DNA of 64,000 nt. Source: Psychromicrobium lacuslunae. GTDB taxonomy: Bacteria; Actinomycetota; Actinomycetes; Actinomycetales; Micrococcaceae. Below are positions 18,882 to 28,425 of the stretch, one piece after another. The stretch lies in NCBI RefSeq assembly GCF_000950575.1, contig NZ_CP011005.1:186001-250000 (forward strand). The letters are read 5' to 3'. A model generated the notes under the pieces. It saw nothing but the letters and a program-made list of their open reading frames with translations, had not been told where the DNA came from and did not search any database. The position numbers and the translations under genes were made by a program. The stretch's first letter is position 1, and every line of letters starts with the position of its first letter.

Positions 18882-20543
18882 TTAGAAGACCAGCAACAGA
18901 GGGTTTCTTTTTTCTGCGGCCACGGCGGTCATGATGATAAAGACATCGGAACTGCAAGCTTGGTGAGCAGCTTTGGGACGTTTGCACACGTGCGTATCTG
19001 ATAAGAAGGGATCTAAGCTGAAGGACGTATCGGTGATAAATCCAGCCATGGTGGTTGATGCTAAATCTCCAGCGGTAGCCGCAGCTTCTTGTTTATAGCT
19101 GCCGTCCTTATTCCTTAGTTTTTCAGCTAAGAAAACGGGATTGAAATTCCATCTAAGATTCGTGTTTTTCTGCAAGTACCAGGCTGCATAAATCTCGACC
19201 ATCTTCGACGGTACGGGTACGTCTAATGGCTGCTTGTACGTTCCTGGGGTATCGCCCATGCGTTGCTGAGCGGCCACAAGTCTCGCTGCGGTGGCGAGGG
19301 AACGATTACTCAAAGCCTGCTGAGTTTGTTCATGATAGTTTTCCACCGCCTGAGCTGATGCAGTTCCAGAATTTACAAGTGATTTTAATATCGACATTAG
19401 GACGACATTATTTTTGGTCTCAGCTGAAAAACTTCTGTCGACATTTTCGGCGGAGATGCCGAGAGGTAAACCACAGGTTTCCTGCAGTAATGCCCAAAGA
19501 ACCGTGTCGCTAATAGTTGGCGGTGATACGGGGATCCATCCGCCAGCAACTGCGCCACTCGTCAACCGTAGTTTACGCTTATCGATTCCTGTTTTGTGTA
19601 TGTAATAGGTAAGTTGGGGATCGGGAGTGCTTGATCCTTTCAGCCCGTACCAACCGTTTCCGAATGTTGATATTTGCGAAGAGATCTGTGGAATTTCGAT
19701 ATCGGCTTTAACGTTGGCTGCTTTTGCGAGGTCGACCAGTGTAGCTGTAGCCGCAAGGCCAGCCAAATCTAGCTCACCGCGCTTTTTTGTCAAAATCTTT
19801 ACCCATTTGCTGATTAGATCGGCCGTGACTACCTCTCTCACCTTCTGGTCTGTTGTGTTAAGTGCCAGGAGCGCGGTGGCCGTTGCCTCTATCTGAACGG
19901 CATCAGTCGGTTCCGGGGAATGAGTAAGAAGCGTATTTTCCCTAAGATATTCAATTCGATCTGTTTTCGCACTTAATCCAAACTTTTGTTCAAAGAGGGA
20001 GATTTTCGCGTTATCGAGGAGGGACATCCATCGATCTTTTTCTTTTACTATGATGGATTTGGTTGCACTCTCCAGGGCAGTCGCGTCTTGATCGGTCAGA
20101 GCCTTTAAGTCCTGACCAACTGTGGACAGGTAGAGGACATTGGGTCGGCTGCCTAACTCTGATGTTTGCTGAGGAGAAAGGACGGACAATAGGGTGTCAC
20201 GAACTTTAGAGAGCCTTTGGGCGGGTGGTGGATCTGCATAACCTTCGGCCTGCAACTTCAAGGACCATATGCTCAGGTATTGGGAGGGAGCTTGTTCATA
20301 ATTTTCCACAGCTCCCTGGGACAGAGGCGAAGGAAACCAAGGCTCTGTGTTCGAGATGGGTCCCAGGAGGTTCGCCGCTGCGCAGGCTGGAGCTCTCAAC
20401 TCAACAGGTCGTGGCTCAACCGAGGAGCACGAAATCAGCGTCGTTGTTAATGCGAATACAAGGACTGACGTATGAAGGAACGACGCCCGACTGGACTTGG
20501 AGGTCTTGTCGGGACGTGCGCCTCTTCTGTGTTTATTATTCAA
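18882..20543 (-). CDS. putative lipoprotein, alpha/alpha-toroid-like, unknown function
   Basis: 553 residues, TTG start 8 bp after the preceding gene. A basic N-terminus, hydrophobic stretch and lipobox-like LISC|SS (Cys near residue 39) suggest a lipoprotein. The rest is helical. The segment NKDGSYKQEAAATAGDLAS resembles the DG-x-[FY] turn of prenyltransferase/terpene-cyclase type alpha/alpha toroids, but this is weak. I do not recognise a family. Base composition is clearly lower in G+C than the neighbours (25 of 60 bases from 19081), and the orientation opposes the flanking operon. It is probably acquired together with the next gene. Confidence 0.6.
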   Translation of the reverse strand: MNNKHRRGARPDKTSKSSRASFLHTSVLVFALTTTLISCSSVEPRPVELRAPACAAANLLGPISNTEPWFPSPLSQGAVENYEQAPSQYLSIWSLKLQAEGYADPPPAQRLSKVRDTLLSVLSPQQTSELGSRPNVLYLSTVGQDLKALTDQDATALESATKSIIVKEKDRWMSLLDNAKISLFEQKFGLSAKTDRIEYLRENTLLTHSPEPTDAVQIEATATALLALNTTDQKVREVVTADLISKWVKILTKKRGELDLAGLAATATLVDLAKAANVKADIEIPQISSQISTFGNGWYGLKGSSTPDPQLTYYIHKTGIDKRKLRLTSGAVAGGWIPVSPPTISDTVLWALLQETCGLPLGISAENVDRSFSAETKNNVVLMSILKSLVNSGTASAQAVENYHEQTQQALSNRSLATAARLVAAQQRMGDTPGTYKQPLDVPVPSKMVEIYAAWYLQKNTNLRWNFNPVFLAEKLRNKDGSYKQEAAATAGDLASTTMAGFITDTSFSLDPFLSDTHVCKRPKAAHQACSSDVFIIMTAVAAEKRNPLLLVF

Positions 20544-20550
20544 CTGCTAT

Positions 20551-21165
20551 TTAGTTCGTGGTCCAACGGTAGGTGGTAGACCCTTCGGTCCAAGAACCAG
20601 TCACGTTTTGATTAATTGTCAGCAACGGGCCTGAAAATTCCGCGCCACCATAATTGTCAATAATTACATAATTATTCGGCACCGTTGCCTTGTATGTCAC
20701 CGTCTGCTCGAATATTGACCCAGTGGCACCAGCTGGAACGCTCACGCTAATGCCAAGTCCGGTCGCCCAAATTTTTGTTTCCATCTCGCCGGCAGCAACT
20801 CTCGGGTTCGAAGTAGGCTCACCGAGCATCCATTCGGAGATGGACTGTCCCTTGTTTATGCGCACAAATGTTCCCAGGTTTGCAACGGTATATTCGGTTT
20901 TGAAGTTATTCCAGACCTCATTGCCGCCGTTGGAAGCTTCCATGGTATGAGTGACATTTTCCCCTCCGAGCGATCCTGTCACTTCGGGCTGGGGGTGCCC
21001 ATTTAGGGGGGCCTGAACGGTGTGGATAGTTAGAGAGTTCTGAGTCGTCTGAGATAGCGCCTCCTTGGGGTCGAATGACGCAGCAGAAGCTGTCGTTGTT
21101 ACTGTGGTGAGCAGGGCTGTCGCAACCAACGCTGCGCTGGTCACACCTAGAGCAGTTCTTCGCAT
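20551..21165 (-). CDS. secreted protein of unknown function
   Basis: 204 residues. It has a strong AAAGGAG ribosome site before the ATG at 21165, and a clear Sec signal peptide with cleavage near TASAA|SF (about residue 29). The mature part is rich in Thr, Asn and Gly, has few charges and lacks Cys, which suggests a beta-rich secreted domain. No family is recognised. It is followed after 8 bp by the lipoprotein gene, so the two form an operon. It shares the lower G+C content of that gene. Confidence 0.65.
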   Translation of the reverse strand: MRRTALGVTSAALVATALLTTVTTTASAASFDPKEALSQTTQNSLTIHTVQAPLNGHPQPEVTGSLGGENVTHTMEASNGGNEVWNNFKTEYTVANLGTFVRINKGQSISEWMLGEPTSNPRVAAGEMETKIWATGLGISVSVPAGATGSIFEQTVTYKATVPNNYVIIDNYGGAEFSGPLLTINQNVTGSWTEGSTTYRWTTN

Positions 21166-21342
21166 GTGATCTCCTTTTGAATATCAATATGATGTATAAA
21201 GTGTATTCGCTAAGTTTTGACTTATGCAAGAGGAAGGACACTGTTGAATTCCCCAATTCAAGCTAGTAGAAGAAGTTCGCGAGAGCAGGCCGGTAGCGTA
21301 TCAGCACCGGTTTAGATGAAGCTTCATGATCTGAAGTCTCGA

Positions 21343-21537
21343 CTACCCGCAGCTTATGCAGTTCGAATATTCGCGGAGCTCCGATGTGTTGTCGTAGATT
21401 CTTTGCTGCGAGTTTTGAGGATCGACGCCTAGCGTAGAGAGAGGCGTTCTTATGTTTGCGCCGATCAACAGTAATAATAGGAAAGTGAGCACGGAGAAGG
21501 TGGCGGTTACGCGTTCAGCTAATCTAGGTGGGTGCAT
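21343..21537 (-). CDS. possible small membrane protein
   Basis: 64 residues. A hydrophobic segment at about residues 13-27 (VLTFLLLLLIGA) follows a short basic N-terminus, and a CISCG motif ends the protein. AAAGGA lies about 10 bp before the ATG at 21537. It may be a real small protein of the inserted segment or a decayed remnant. No homologue is recognised. Confidence 0.3.
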   Translation of the reverse strand: MHPPRLAERVTATFSVLTFLLLLLIGANIRTPLSTLGVDPQNSQQRIYDNTSELREYSNCISCG

Positions 21538-21714
21538 GTGAGGTCAGTCCTTTAAATGGATTTTGTCTTCTCTAAATCTAACTTGGATAGATCATAGCCG
21601 GGTCTTTGGGCAAGATTTGCCCGAATACGTTGCCCCCCGCTTTATGGGACCAATGAAGCCTTGTCCTGTTAGCCGCCGTGATGAAGTCTCGCATCCTTAA
21701 GATTTGGCAAATGT

Positions 21715-21736
21715 CAATGGGGAGTTCTGGCCGTCC
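21715..21736. promoter_or_regulatory. degenerate copy of the shared palindrome upstream of DUF58
   Basis: CAATGGGGAG is an intact left half. The right half, CTGGCCGTCC, keeps 5 of the 8 core positions of CTCCCCAT. It lies 77 bp before the DUF58 start. Confidence 0.35.
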
Positions 21737-21813
21737 TGCCCCTAGCCTCCCGTCAGCGTGACCGGTAGCCTTTATAGTTGATCCATTTCAGAGCCTTTCC
21801 AGAAAGCCCCGCA

Positions 21814-23157
21814 ATGTCAATCAGCTCCACGGCCTCGAAGGTGGCGTCCAACACCTGGGCCACCTTGCGTAAACCGTTCCGCCGCAACGGTCAGCGCACT
21901 CGGCTGCACCCGGCCTCGCTTTTCGGCCAGGCCGGTCAGGTCGCTGGGGCCTTTTTCGGCCCGATCTGGGCTAAGGTCTGGGGCTGGGTTAAGAAGTACC
22001 TCGGCCCGGTCTTCGCTCCGATCAGCCCGCTCGGCTGGATGGTGCTGCTCACCGTGATCGCGCTGTGGATCGTCGGCGGTATTTTCGGCTGGTTGGAAAC
22101 TCAGGCAGTGGCACTGCTCGGTAGCCTGCTGTTGCTGATTGCTATCGGTTTTATCCTGGGGCGTTCCTCCTACGGCATCGTGCTAGACCTGGCCCGCACC
22201 CGAGTGGCGGTGGGCGATCAAGCCGTCGGTAGCGTCGCGGTCTCAAACACCTCGAACCGGGCACTGCTTCCGGCTAGTCTAGAGCTGCCGGTCGGCGGCA
22301 ATACCGCGGTATTCCACCTGCCCAGAATGAAGCCGCAAGAGGTCCATGAAGATCTCTTCACCATTCCCACCGTCCGGCGCGCCGTGATCGTGGTCGGGCC
22401 GGTGCGTTCGGTGCGCGCGGATCCGCTGCGTTTGCTGCGCCGCCAGGTGCTCTGGACCGAGCCCACCGATCTCTATGTGCACCCCCGCACCACCGCGCTG
22501 ATCGGTTCGGCGGCAGGTTTCCTGAAGGACCTGGAAGGTCTACCAACCACTGAGCTTTCCAGTGCAGACGTCTCCTTCCATGCGCTCCGGGATTACATCC
22601 CCGGCGATGACCGGCGGCATATCCATTGGAAGACCACCGCCCGCACCGGCAAGCTGATGGTCCGCCAATTCGAGGAGACCCGGCGCGCGCACATCGCTAT
22701 TGCACTCAGCATTAACACCGCAGAATACGAAAACGAGGAAGCCTTTGAGCTGGCGATCTCGGCGGCGGCCTCAATTGGTCGGCAAGCGATCAGAGAACAG
22801 CGTGAACTGAGCGTGCACGATCAGCGAGGTCCGCTGCACTGCGCCACCGGACGAACCCTGATGGACGATATGACCCGGATCCAGGGCAGTAGCCGCTTGA
22901 AAGACTCGGTCGAGCTGGCACGCGAAATGGCCGACGCAGTGCCCAACGCCTCGGTGGTTTTCTTCGTGGTCGGTTCCCTCGTGACACCTCGCCAGCTGAG
23001 GGCCGCTGCGGCCTCGGTGCCACCAGGGGTGCGCACCTTCGCGATCCGTTGTGCCCCCGGCGCCAAGGCGGCAAGAAACAACATCGCCGATTTAACCGTG
23101 ATGACCCTGGGCGAACTCAGCGAACTTCCGCTGATTCTCCGGAAGGCGGCGGCATGA
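21814..23157 (+). CDS. DUF58 domain membrane protein
   Basis: 447 residues from the ATG at 21814; an upstream in-frame TTG is less likely. There are two membrane segments at about residues 78-120 (WMVLLTVIALWIVGGIFG and LLGSLLLLIAIGFIL). The conserved DUF58 core follows: LRDYIPGDDRRHIHWKTTARTG, which precedes a von Willebrand A-like region. DUF58 proteins are partners of MoxR ATPases, with no defined activity. The stop overlaps the start of the next gene as ATGA. A degenerate copy of the locus palindrome lies 77 bp upstream, so it may head its own transcript. Confidence 0.9.
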   Translation: MSISSTASKVASNTWATLRKPFRRNGQRTRLHPASLFGQAGQVAGAFFGPIWAKVWGWVKKYLGPVFAPISPLGWMVLLTVIALWIVGGIFGWLETQAVALLGSLLLLIAIGFILGRSSYGIVLDLARTRVAVGDQAVGSVAVSNTSNRALLPASLELPVGGNTAVFHLPRMKPQEVHEDLFTIPTVRRAVIVVGPVRSVRADPLRLLRRQVLWTEPTDLYVHPRTTALIGSAAGFLKDLEGLPTTELSSADVSFHALRDYIPGDDRRHIHWKTTARTGKLMVRQFEETRRAHIAIALSINTAEYENEEAFELAISAAASIGRQAIREQRELSVHDQRGPLHCATGRTLMDDMTRIQGSSRLKDSVELAREMADAVPNASVVFFVVGSLVTPRQLRAAAASVPPGVRTFAIRCAPGAKAARNNIADLTVMTLGELSELPLILRKAAA

Positions 23158-25787
23158 GCTACCAACAAAGCAGTGCACCCGGCAGCCCCTACGGCAAAAA
23201 TAATGCTGCCCAGCAGCCCGGGCAGAAAAAGGCTCGGCAGAAAAAAGAGCCGAAACCGGTCAAGGCCTCAGCGTTTGCCGGACGCAGTGCTTTTCGCAAT
23301 TGGCTCGACGTCGCAGTGCTGGTGCTCTTGCTCGGTATCGCGGTGCTCGGTTTCGCACCGACCTTTGGCGGCGATCCGCACTATCTGATCGCCGGGCTGG
23401 GCGGCGTCGTACTTGGGCTCGCACTGGCTGCGGCTGGGGCACATTGGCGGCTCGGCTTGTTGCTGCTGACCGCCTTGAGCTTTGTCGCCTATATGTTGCT
23501 CGGCAATGTGCTGGCTGCTCCTAAGGAATCGTTGCTTGGCTTCATCCCGACCGGGGCTTCGCTGCGCGGACTGCTACTGGGCGTCGTGTTCTCCTGGAAG
23601 CAACTGCTCACCATCGCCGCCCCGGTGGGCACTTCGGTCGACGTGCTGGTGGTGCCCTTCCTCTCCGCGCTATTCTGCTCCATTGTGGCCGGCACGCTAG
23701 CCTGGCGGTTGCGGCGCGCTTACTGGACCCTGCTCCCGGTTCTTGCACTGTTCATCGTCAGTATCGCTTTCGGCACCTCCGAGCCATACTTCCCGGTGAT
23801 CAGGGGTGCGCTGCTGGGCATCATCGCTATTGTCTGGCTGGCCTATCGACGCGAAGTGTCGCAGCGCAGCGGCCAATCAGCCACAGCTTTGCAGCCAGCG
23901 GCAAATCAGGCGGTGGTCAACGCGGACCGCCGACGCCGGTTGATTGCTGGCGGCATTGTGGTGCTGCTGGCAGGCGGCGCGACAGTAGCGGTCACCCCGG
24001 CCCTGAGCCAGGCCGAAGACCGGCAGGTGCTCCGTGATGTGGTGATTCCTCCGCTGGATCCGCATAACCTGCCTTCGCCGTTGACGGATTTCAGGCGCTA
24101 CCTGGATACCGATAAGGAAAAGGTACTGTTCAACGTCGTCGGCCTGCCCAAGGACGGTCGGATCCGGCTGGCCGCGCTGGACGATTATGACGGCATAGTT
24201 TTCAACGTCGACGGCCCGAGTTCAGGCGCTTTTGCTCCTATCGGCGATCCGAAGGCATTAAACAACTCTTCGCAGGGTGGCGATACCGCTCAGGTTGACT
24301 TCACTATCCAGGATTACTCGGGTGTTTATATCCCCGACGCCCGGGTGGCTCGTTCGCTGCAATACACCCAGGCCGACGGCGGGAATAGCCCGCTTTACCT
24401 GAACAGTGAATCCGACACCGCGGTGAAGCTCGACGGCGTGAAAACCGGCGACAAATACAGTGTTGCAGTAGCTTTCCCGGAGCGGGTTGACCCCAAACAG
24501 CTCAGCAATGTGGGCTTTGGCAATGTGGCTACCCCGAAGCTGGAGAACGTGCCACCGGTGATTAGCTCCAAAGCCAACGACATCATCGGGGACGCCTCCA
24601 CTCCGATCGAAAAAGTCAATAAACTGGTGAACTACTTCCGTCAGGCCGGTAAGTACAGCACCGGCGTGCCACCGGCGGTACCTAGCCTCTCCGGTCACGG
24701 TGCGGCCCGGATCACCAAATTCCTTTCCGGCAAGCAGATAGTCGGAAATGATGAGCAGTATGCGGTCGCCGTGGCCTTGATGGCTAATCACCTCGGCATC
24801 CCGGCGCGAGTGGTGATGGGTTTTTATCCTGACGCCAAAAGCCCGGCCTATGGTGCCGATAGCATCGATATCAAAGGCGCCGATGTGCACGCCTGGATTG
24901 AGGTGAACTTCCAAGGTTTCGGTTGGGTGCCTTTCGATCCGACCCCGGATAAGGACCACGAACCGAATCCACCGGACCCGCAGAACGCTTCCTCGCCTAA
25001 GCCTCAGGTCCTGCAGCCGCCGCCACCGCCGCAAGAACAAGCGGAATTGCCACCGGACAGCAGCCCGCAGGCTGCCGATAGCGATAAGAAGAAAACCGAC
25101 CCCTGGGCGATTCTCTGGCAGATCCTCGGCATTATCGGTCTGGCCGCTATTCCATTGGTGATTTTGGCAATCCCCTTTATTGTGATCGCCATTTTGAAGT
25201 CGCGCCGCCGGAAGAAACGGCTCAGCCGCGGCGATGCGGCGCAACGTGTCGGCGGCGGCTGGAGCGAAATGCTCTCGTTGGCCACTGACCTGGGCGCGGC
25301 CATCAACCCGAAGGACACTCGGCGGGAGACCGCAAGCAGCCTAAATGAGGCTTTCCCAGCCGCGCAGTCAACCACGACGGCGCTCGCCGAGCGGGCCGAT
25401 GCCGCGATCTTCGGTGCTGGGCAGCCCAGCGAAGCCGAGGTTCAGCAGTTCTGGGGCATCGTTGATGACTCTCTGAAGGGGATGAATGACTCGGTTGGCC
25501 GCTGGCACAGGCTGCGGGCCAGGTTCTCGCCGCGTTCGCTGCTCAGCGACGCTGGAGTGGCCCTGGCCTCGCGGGGGGCGGGCAGCAAACTGAAGCCGTC
25601 CAAGCCAGCAAAGGCCACCGAAGCCGTGGTCTTTGGTGGCCCGGAAGCACAAACTGGCGTCAGCTTTGCTGACGGTAATATTGGGCGGGAAAACCTTGGC
25701 AGTTATGGTAATTCCCAGGCTATTGAAGCCAGCGAAGATACTGTAGCGCGTCCTCGCCGACGCAACGACCAGCAAGGAAGCGAATGA
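23154..25787 (+). CDS. TgpA-like transglutaminase-domain membrane protein, catalytic Cys apparently missing
   Basis: 877 residues. The ATG at 23154 overlaps the DUF58 stop, with GGAAGG upstream. Several membrane segments lie in the first 280 residues and one more near residue 660 (Ile/Leu-rich after DPWAILWQ). The transglutaminase-like core holds GNDEQYAVAVALMANHLGIP, GADVHAWIEV and PFDPTPD. His579 and Asp595 of the triad are present, but the position of the catalytic Cys (family G-x-C-E-Q) is Asp533, codon GAT at 24750. It is probably not a classical transglutaminase or protease. It forms part of the MoxR-DUF58-TgpA module. Confidence 0.88.
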   Translation: MSYQQSSAPGSPYGKNNAAQQPGQKKARQKKEPKPVKASAFAGRSAFRNWLDVAVLVLLLGIAVLGFAPTFGGDPHYLIAGLGGVVLGLALAAAGAHWRLGLLLLTALSFVAYMLLGNVLAAPKESLLGFIPTGASLRGLLLGVVFSWKQLLTIAAPVGTSVDVLVVPFLSALFCSIVAGTLAWRLRRAYWTLLPVLALFIVSIAFGTSEPYFPVIRGALLGIIAIVWLAYRREVSQRSGQSATALQPAANQAVVNADRRRRLIAGGIVVLLAGGATVAVTPALSQAEDRQVLRDVVIPPLDPHNLPSPLTDFRRYLDTDKEKVLFNVVGLPKDGRIRLAALDDYDGIVFNVDGPSSGAFAPIGDPKALNNSSQGGDTAQVDFTIQDYSGVYIPDARVARSLQYTQADGGNSPLYLNSESDTAVKLDGVKTGDKYSVAVAFPERVDPKQLSNVGFGNVATPKLENVPPVISSKANDIIGDASTPIEKVNKLVNYFRQAGKYSTGVPPAVPSLSGHGAARITKFLSGKQIVGNDEQYAVAVALMANHLGIPARVVMGFYPDAKSPAYGADSIDIKGADVHAWIEVNFQGFGWVPFDPTPDKDHEPNPPDPQNASSPKPQVLQPPPPPQEQAELPPDSSPQAADSDKKKTDPWAILWQILGIIGLAAIPLVILAIPFIVIAILKSRRRKKRLSRGDAAQRVGGGWSEMLSLATDLGAAINPKDTRRETASSLNEAFPAAQSTTTALAERADAAIFGAGQPSEAEVQQFWGIVDDSLKGMNDSVGRWHRLRARFSPRSLLSDAGVALASRGAGSKLKPSKPAKATEAVVFGGPEAQTGVSFADGNIGRENLGSYGNSQAIEASEDTVARPRRRNDQQGSE

Positions 25788-27301
25788 GTCCCGCCACATT
25801 GACGTGTCGTAACTGTGGAACGGAATTGGCCCCTGGTGCCTCCTTCTGCACGCTTTGCGGTGCCGCAGTCTATAACCGGGCTGGGCGCACGGCTCAACAA
25901 GCTGAACAACAAGCCATTGACGAAAATGCTCCTAAGCTGCAAATTCCGGGTATTATCCCGGTTACCCCCTATAGCCGGGGTCCGGCGTTGGTGCCGGCGG
26001 TGGATGAGCTTGGAGAGAGCATGGCGCGGTTGCATATAGTCAGTGCGGGTGCTGGCAAACGCCTGGCTGCCAAGCTGATCGACATGATTATCCCCACCGT
26101 GCTTACGGTGGTTGGCGGCGTTGTCGGGGCGCTTAATATTTCGGTGACGCGACTCAATGATCAAGCGGTCTCCATCGACTCGACCTGGCTACTGGTCTGG
26201 TTCGGGGCGGCCAGCTTACTCAGCTTGGTCTACTGGGTGCTGCTCTGGTTCTGGGAAGCCAAGACCGGTAAGACTCCGGGGAATCTGCTGCTGAAAATCC
26301 GCACTACCGATCTCAAGGGCTTGCCGCCCGGCATTTTGGCCATCTTTGTCCGGAATCTGCTGATCAGTATTGCCTTCGCGATCGCCGTGGTTGGTGGGGT
26401 GGTGCTGATGATTTCCAATCTGTGGGACAAGAATCAGAAGCGCCAAGGCTGGCATGACAAAGCCGCGCACACCCTGGTTTTCGACATTAAAGCGGGGCGC
26501 GACACATTGACCTCCGGTGGCATCGACGGGCCGGCTTCGTTCGCCCCGGTGCAGCTTCCGGCGACCACCACGGTCAGCTCCCCGGTGGCTGGCCGACAGC
26601 CCGTCGCAGCGCCGAATCAGCAATCCAGCGCGGTCCCATCGGACAGCGCCCAGTTCGCCCCGACGCCGCCGCAGCAAGCTCCGCAGTCGCCTGGTGCCGC
26701 GGTATCGCAGCCCGCGGTATCGCAACCCACCGGGCCGCAGTCGAGTGCGCAGCCCGTGGTGATTTCCCCAGAGCCGCAGCCGAACCCCGCGATCGCTCAG
26801 CAACCGACGGTCATCCCCGGTTTCGAACCTCAGCAGCAGGCCTCGCATAATCCCAATCAATGGCAACCGCCAGCCGATCCGGCGGGTACCGCGGGCTGGT
26901 TGCCGACGCCGGGCGAACCGCATCCGGATGAGTTGGCCGGTGAAACAAAGTTTCGGCCGCGAGCCAGCGCCCAGACGCTCAAACTCATCTTTGACGACGG
27001 CAGAATTGTCGATCTAGACGGTGCCGCGCTGATCGGTCGCAATCCCTCTGGATACGATGGTGAAGTGATTGACCAGCTAATAGCGATCCCGGATGAGAGC
27101 CGCTCCATCTCCAAGACTCATTTACATGTCCGCGTCGCTAATGAAGGACTTTGGGTGACCGACCGCCAATCGACAAACGGCAGCGCTGTGATTGGCGCCG
27201 ACGGAGTCACTAACCGACTGACTCCTGGCGATGCCGTGCTAGCGCCCTTGGGCAGTACTGTACGCTTCGGCGATAGAAGCCTGAGTGTGGCCAAAGCATG
27301 A
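25784..27301 (+). CDS. zinc-ribbon, RDD and FHA domain membrane protein
   Basis: 505 residues, ATGA overlap with the preceding gene. An N-terminal zinc ribbon has Cys8, Cys11, Cys22 and Cys25. An RDD domain (about 85-225) begins GKRLAAKLIDMIIPTV and has two or three membrane segments and the TPGNLLLKI motif. A Pro/Gln-rich linker with VSQPAVSQP repeats covers about 240-385. A C-terminal FHA domain (about 395-500) shows the GRNP, SISKTHLHV and STNGS landmarks of phosphothreonine binding. It is probably a membrane scaffold read by the kinase of this locus. Confidence 0.9.
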   Translation: MSPATLTCRNCGTELAPGASFCTLCGAAVYNRAGRTAQQAEQQAIDENAPKLQIPGIIPVTPYSRGPALVPAVDELGESMARLHIVSAGAGKRLAAKLIDMIIPTVLTVVGGVVGALNISVTRLNDQAVSIDSTWLLVWFGAASLLSLVYWVLLWFWEAKTGKTPGNLLLKIRTTDLKGLPPGILAIFVRNLLISIAFAIAVVGGVVLMISNLWDKNQKRQGWHDKAAHTLVFDIKAGRDTLTSGGIDGPASFAPVQLPATTTVSSPVAGRQPVAAPNQQSSAVPSDSAQFAPTPPQQAPQSPGAAVSQPAVSQPTGPQSSAQPVVISPEPQPNPAIAQQPTVIPGFEPQQQASHNPNQWQPPADPAGTAGWLPTPGEPHPDELAGETKFRPRASAQTLKLIFDDGRIVDLDGAALIGRNPSGYDGEVIDQLIAIPDESRSISKTHLHVRVANEGLWVTDRQSTNGSAVIGADGVTNRLTPGDAVLAPLGSTVRFGDRSLSVAKA

Positions 27302-28425
27302 ACGATTCAGCAAAGCATCATCTTCTCGATGACGCGGACACCATTAAGAACCTCGAGCCCGAAAGCCCTGCCCAGGGTGTTCAGGAGCACTCGGTGCAAC
27401 ACCAAATCACTGTGCGCTCTGGCTCGCAAACCGACCGCGGCCTGCGTCGTGAACTGAATGAGGACTCGTTCCTCGCGGTTGACCCAATTTTTGCTGTCGC
27501 TGATGGGATGGGCGGCCATGAGGCCGGAGAAGTGGCTTCCCGTGAATGCATCAATACTCTGATTGAGACACCTGAGCTGGCTGCCGGGCGCCGAGATGCC
27601 GGGGCTGCCGATGTGCAGGCAGCACTTTTGAAAGCCGATAGCAGGATTCGCGAACTGACTAATGCCCGGGCAGGCACCACCGCGACCGGCGTGGTCCTGG
27701 TGGAGGAGGCCGGTAATCCTTATTGGCTGGTTTTCAATGTCGGTGATTCCCGAACCTATCGGCTCAGCAAGGGCACTTTCGAACAAGTCAGTGTCGATCA
27801 CTCAGAGGTCCAAGAGCTGGTAGATGCTGGGCAAATAACCAGTGCCGAAGCGCTAGTGCATCCGCGTCGTCACGTGGTTACCCGGGCGCTTGGCACCGGT
27901 GACGATATTGAAGCGGATTATTGGCTTATCCCGGTGGAGGACGGTGATCGTTACCTGGTCTGTTCAGACGGTCTGACCGCTGAGCTCTCCGATGAGCAGA
28001 TCTTCCGAACGCTTTCGACCCTGGGGCAGCCGCAGGAGGCCGCCGACTCATTGGTGCAGGCAGCACTTCGATCCGGCGGTCGAGATAATGTCACGGTGAT
28101 TGTGGTTGATGCCACCGATGTTTTACAGGAAGCTGATTTGCTCACCACCGCTCCGCGTCCGGAAACCGAGACTGATACTTTGCCACGGGGCTTACCCACA
28201 ATTGAGCCGGTAGCGGAGCCGGCGACTCCCTCGGGGCTAACCGGGACCGAAGCGGCAGCGAACGAGTTTGTTTTTAATGAGCCTGCGCCGGAGCCATTGG
28301 AGGAAGCGGACACGGCGGAGTCCGAGGTTGAATCGAGTTCCTTGGATTTGATCACTGATTTGCTCGATGAATCCGAACAGACCGAAAACGGTGCAGAGGG
28401 CGGTGAGGAGAAGGGTGAACACTAA
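27298..28425 (+). CDS. PP2C-type Ser/Thr protein phosphatase
   Basis: 375 residues, overlapping the previous gene by 4 bp. It removes phosphate from Ser/Thr. The metal-binding and catalytic motifs are in order: GLRRELNEDSFLAV, FAVADGMGGHEAGE, TTATGVVL, NVGDSRTYRL, DHSEVQELVDAGQI, SDGLTAEL and GGRDNVTVIVV. The catalytic domain spans about residues 35-280. The C-terminal tail is acidic (Glu/Ala-rich) with no membrane segment, unlike mycobacterial PstP. It is the natural antagonist of the kinase two genes downstream. Confidence 0.95.
   Translation: MNDSAKHHLLDDADTIKNLEPESPAQGVQEHSVQHQITVRSGSQTDRGLRRELNEDSFLAVDPIFAVADGMGGHEAGEVASRECINTLIETPELAAGRRDAGAADVQAALLKADSRIRELTNARAGTTATGVVLVEEAGNPYWLVFNVGDSRTYRLSKGTFEQVSVDHSEVQELVDAGQITSAEALVHPRRHVVTRALGTGDDIEADYWLIPVEDGDRYLVCSDGLTAELSDEQIFRTLSTLGQPQEAADSLVQAALRSGGRDNVTVIVVDATDVLQEADLLTTAPRPETETDTLPRGLPTIEPVAEPATPSGLTGTEAAANEFVFNEPAPEPLEEADTAESEVESSSLDLITDLLDESEQTENGAEGGEEKGEH

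Larger units (their letters stand above)
21166..21813. other. 648-bp region before the DUF58 gene
   Basis: It holds the promoter side of the minus-strand secreted-protein pair, one possible small minus-strand ORF (21343-21537), and a degenerate copy of the shared palindrome at 21715-21736. The rest is A+T-rich relative to the flanks, and no other gene is visible. It looks like the junction of an insertion. Confidence 0.6.

Noticed and set aside
24258-25244. Minus-strand open frame of 328 codons
   Set aside because: Antisense to the transglutaminase-like gene; Arg/His-rich composition typical of a shadow frame.
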